The notes under the pieces are model-generated. The model was given only the letters and a program-made list of their open reading frames with translations, did not search any database and was not told the DNA's origin. A program made the translations under genes and the position numbers. Below, in pieces: positions 5,868 to 8,085 of a stretch of DNA of 8,085 bases. Position 1 is the stretch's first letter, and the number at the start of each line of letters is the position of its first letter. The DNA lies in the NCBI GenBank assembly GCA_024275555.1, contig JAJRYW010000562.1:1-8085 (forward strand), written 5' to 3'. The stretch comes from Calditrichota bacterium (GTDB taxonomy: Bacteria; Calditrichota; Calditrichia; RBG-13-44-9; J075).

Positions 5868-7319
5868 ATGGCAACAAGCACAGCGGGTCACAAACGGAAA
5901 TTTCTACTGCAAGGAATCTGCCTCTTACTTCTTTGGCAAGCGTCTTTCTCTGGCGCCTTCGCCCAACAAACCGACCTGCGCTTTACCCACATCTCCCTGC
6001 GGCAGGGGCTCTCCCAATCCACGGTGTTTTCTATCGTTCAGGACACCATTGGCTTTATGTGGTTTGCCACCCTGGATGGACTGAACAAATACGACGGCTC
6101 CAACTTCACGGTGTATCGCCCGGACCCGCCGGATTCCACCTCGCTACCGGAACCGGGCATCCGCAAACTCTACCACGACCGGGCCGGCAACCTCTGGATC
6201 ATCACCATCGGGGGCAAGTTGAGTCGCTACTTGCCGGCCAAAGATTGTTTTCGCCAGTACCCGCTTTCCGGGGATAGCGCTGTCGCAGGCCGCCCATATC
6301 GCGCCATCGATCTTGCTGAAGAGGCCTCCGGCAATCTCTGGCTGGCGCTTAGCAGCGGCAGCTTGTATCAGTATGATCGTAGGGCCGGGACTTTCGTTCC
6401 CCGCTTCCCCGCTCCCCGGGGCAGCGACATCCCGGGAAAGCTGCATCTGCAGCGTCTCTATATCGACCATAACGATGTATTCTGGCTGGGCGCCTGGGAA
6501 GGGTTGATCCGCTTCCATCCCCGCACCGGGCAATTGCTCCGTTACCGGAACAGCCCCGATAATGAATTGTCGCTAAGCGGCAACATTGTCTTTGACATGG
6601 CCGAAGACGCCCAGGGGCGGTTATGGGTGGGCGCCGCCAACGGCGGCGTCACTGTGTTGGATAGCAATCGACGGATAGCCGCCGTATATCAACACGACCC
6701 GCACAAACCGGGAAGCTTGAGCAGCAACCGGGTCATGCGGGTGTTTACGGATAGCCGCCAGGGGGTATGGATCGGTACCGTGGACGCCGGGTTGAATCTG
6801 TTCGATCCCCAAACCGGCAGCTTTGTCCATTACCGCCATGATTCCGCGCAGCCCTCTTCCCTGGGCAGCGGCGCGGTGATGTCCATTTACGAGGATGACA
6901 GCGGGGTGCTGTGGTTTGGAAGCTCCGGCAGCGGGGTGAACCGCTATGACCGGCGCAGCCGGCGTTTCCGTCGCATTGCCCATAATTCCAACGATCCCGG
7001 CAGCCTCAGCGCCAATCCTGTGTTATCTATCTTAGAAGACCGACGCGGCGGGTTGTGGGTGGGCACGGACGGCGGCGGATTGAATTACCGCCCCCCCGGC
7101 GAGCAGCGCTTTGAGCATTTGCTCACTCAACTCGGCAATATCGGGAGCAACTCCGTCACAGCGCTCTATCAAGACCGCAGGGGCGTTATCTGGATCGGCG
7201 CCGATCCGGGCAGCCAAAACCCCGCCGGTGCGGTTTTTCGCTACAACCTGCAAACCCATTCCCTGGCTTCTTTTACCGGCATTTCTCCGGCCGTGGGCGG
7301 GGTAACAATTGTTTTTTGA
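5868..7319 (+). CDS. Reg_prop propeller sensor, N-terminal part (frame interrupted at 7317)
   Basis: This is the N-terminal 483 residues of a periplasmic sensor of the hybrid two-component (HTCS-like) class. A signal peptide covers about residues 1-32 (basic HKRK, then FLLQGICLLLLW, cleavage AFA before QQ). Then come repeats of the Reg_prop pattern (about 40-50 residues: LSxNxVxxIxED, G, LWxGT, GLNRYD). I count nine complete repeats before the break, with landmarks GFMWFATLDGLNKYD, GNLWIITIGG, GNLWLALSSG, DVFWLGAWEG, GRLWVGAANG, QGVWIGTVDAG, GVLWFGSSGSG, GGLWVGTDGGG and GVIWIGADPG. The tenth begins VTIVF and is cut by TGA at 7317-7319. Reading resumes in the next frame at 7318. In known members two seven-bladed propellers bind a ligand and signal across the inner membrane to a kinase or regulator. 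Here the gene follows an envelope protein by 44 nt. Its ligand is unknown. Confidence 0.85.
   Translation: MATSTAGHKRKFLLQGICLLLLWQASFSGAFAQQTDLRFTHISLRQGLSQSTVFSIVQDTIGFMWFATLDGLNKYDGSNFTVYRPDPPDSTSLPEPGIRKLYHDRAGNLWIITIGGKLSRYLPAKDCFRQYPLSGDSAVAGRPYRAIDLAEEASGNLWLALSSGSLYQYDRRAGTFVPRFPAPRGSDIPGKLHLQRLYIDHNDVFWLGAWEGLIRFHPRTGQLLRYRNSPDNELSLSGNIVFDMAEDAQGRLWVGAANGGVTVLDSNRRIAAVYQHDPHKPGSLSSNRVMRVFTDSRQGVWIGTVDAGLNLFDPQTGSFVHYRHDSAQPSSLGSGAVMSIYEDDSGVLWFGSSGSGVNRYDRRSRRFRRIAHNSNDPGSLSANPVLSILEDRRGGLWVGTDGGGLNYRPPGEQRFEHLLTQLGNIGSNSVTALYQDRRGVIWIGADPGSQNPAGAVFRYNLQTHSLASFTGISPAVGGVTIVF
7312..7319 (+). other. Frameshift site: six T followed by TGA
   Basis: Six T (7312-7317) run into GAG. With five T the frame would read VFEDSRGDIWIG and complete repeat ten at the same length as repeat nine (VTALYQDRRGVIWIG). 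With six T the first frame stops. A homopolymer sequencing error, a real 1-bp insertion, or +1 slippage on UUU UGA would each explain it. Confidence 0.8.
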
Positions 7320-8085
7320 GGATAGCCGCGGCGATATCTGGATCGGAACCACCGCCGAAGGCCTGCGCCGCTATAATCCGGCAACGGGAACGATTACTGC
7401 CTACCGGCACGATAAGACCAATCCTATCAGCCTGGGCGGCAACTCCATTTTCGCTGTCGCCGAAGACCGGGATGGCGACCTGTGGTTTGGCGCCATCCAC
7501 GCCGGGGTAAGCCGCTGGCGCCGTAATACGGGAACATTCACCCGCTACCGGAGCCGCCCGCAGCACCCCGACAGCCTGGGCAACAACACCGTGTGGCGCC
7601 TGTATGCGGATTCCAGCGGTGATGTATGGATGGGCACATGGGGCGGCGGCCTGAACGTCTTCCGCCGCCAAAACAGCATATTCCGACGCTTTACCGTTCA
7701 GGACGGGCTGCCCAGCAATGTGGTGTATGGAATTCTACCCGACCAACAGGGCCATCTCTGGCTGAGCACCAACCACGGGTTATGCAAATTCGACCCGGTT
7801 ACCTTTTCCTGCAAAAACTACGACCAGTCCGATGGTTTACAAAGCAACGAGTTCAACCAGGGAGCGGCTTTCCGGGGCAGGGACGGCCGGTTATACTTCG
7901 GCGGCGTAAACGGCGTCACCGTGTTTCTCCCGGAAGAGATCACCGACAACCGCCACATCCCCCCGGTAGCGCTTACCCGTTTCCGGGTGTTCGATAAGGA
8001 ACTTCCCCGGACCCAGCCGATTGGGTTTACCCGGCATATCACACTCTCCTACCGTCAGAATTTTTTCTCTTTTGAATTTGCCGCT
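7318..8085 (+). CDS. Reg_prop sensor, continuation in the +1 frame (runs off the window)
   Basis: These 256 codons, open to the window edge, continue the sensor begun at 5868. They carry the rest of repeat ten (EDSRGDIWIGTTAEGLRRY) and four more repeats: GDLWFGAIHAGVSRW, GDVWMGTWGGGLNVF, GHLWLSTNHGLCKFD and GRLYFGGVNGVTVF. That makes 14 in all, the number for two seven-bladed propellers. After EEITDNRHIPPVALTRFRVF, the stretch ending FFSFEFAA matches the opening of the Y_Y_Y domain that normally follows in this family. A membrane helix and a kinase, DNA-binding or other output domain would lie beyond 8085 and cannot be seen. No convincing independent start exists (GTG 7591 and ATG 7630 lack ribosome sites and lie inside repeats), so this is not a separate gene. 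If the frameshift is real and not bypassed, the locus is a pseudogene. Confidence 0.8.

Noticed and set aside
7090..7096. Run of seven C as a second frameshift site in the sensor
   Set aside because: The frame through it (LNYRPPGEQRF) keeps the repeat length expected for this propeller blade, so no indel is needed.
7626..7997. A 123-codon frame overlapping the sensor continuation
   Set aside because: It is out of frame with the clear Reg_prop repeats and shows no recognisable motif.
1..8085. Insertion sequence, CRISPR array, tRNA or rRNA
   Set aside because: I saw no transposase motif, no repeat-spacer pattern, no cloverleaf and no rRNA-like sequence. The only repeats are the sorting-domain copies and their heptads.

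Overview
The window comes from a Gram-negative bacterium of the Fibrobacterota-Chlorobiota-Bacteroidota (FCB) assemblage. It probably belongs to a less-cultured lineage of the KSB1 / Calditrichota / Ignavibacteriota kind rather than to Bacteroidota proper. Three successive genes end in the same FlgD-like, type IX-type C-terminal sorting domain. A two-component-type sensor with two Reg_prop propellers is present. Four genes begin with signal peptides cleaved before Gln. Several genes have clear Shine-Dalgarno sequences (GGAGGGG, AAAGGAA, AAAAAAGG), which are uncommon in true Bacteroidota. The phylum is inferred from these traits, not demonstrated.

All supported genes lie on the + strand. (1) 3-200 is the C-terminal sorting domain of a protein that starts upstream. 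(2) 201-488 is an intergenic region with a small GC hairpin and a good promoter candidate (TTGATA, 17 nt, TTAAAT). (3) 489-2393 encodes a secreted protein with a signal peptide, an SbsA-type Ig-like domain, seven FG-GAP/VCBS calcium-loop repeats (one seven-bladed propeller) and a sorting domain. (4) 2394-2828 is a 435-nt non-coding leader with a perfect 9-bp inverted repeat, a TATAAT box and several hairpins. (5) 2829-4553 encodes a nine-heme c-type cytochrome with a tandem internal duplication and the same sorting domain. (6) 4621-5823 encodes a 400-residue envelope protein with a small N-terminal beta module, two glycine-zipper segments and a probable C-terminal outer-membrane barrel. (7) From 5868 to the right edge runs a periplasmic Reg_prop sensor with 14 propeller repeats followed by the start of a Y_Y_Y-like domain. 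Its frame is broken at a run of six T (7312-7317), and the reading continues in the +1 frame from 7318 with no stop to 8085.

The theme is the cell surface: two complete exported proteins and one partial carry a common C-terminal tag, one of them a multiheme cytochrome suited to electron transfer at or beyond the outer membrane. They are followed by an outer-membrane-type protein and a periplasmic sensor. Gaps of 67 and 44 nt suggest that the cytochrome, barrel and sensor genes may be co-transcribed.

The points most worth following are the frameshift in the sensor, the four-fold GAATTNN heptad repeat embedded in the coding sequence of two sorting domains, the DNA-level similarity of those two sorting domains (about 86% by hand count), and the tagged nine-heme cytochrome with its long structured leader.
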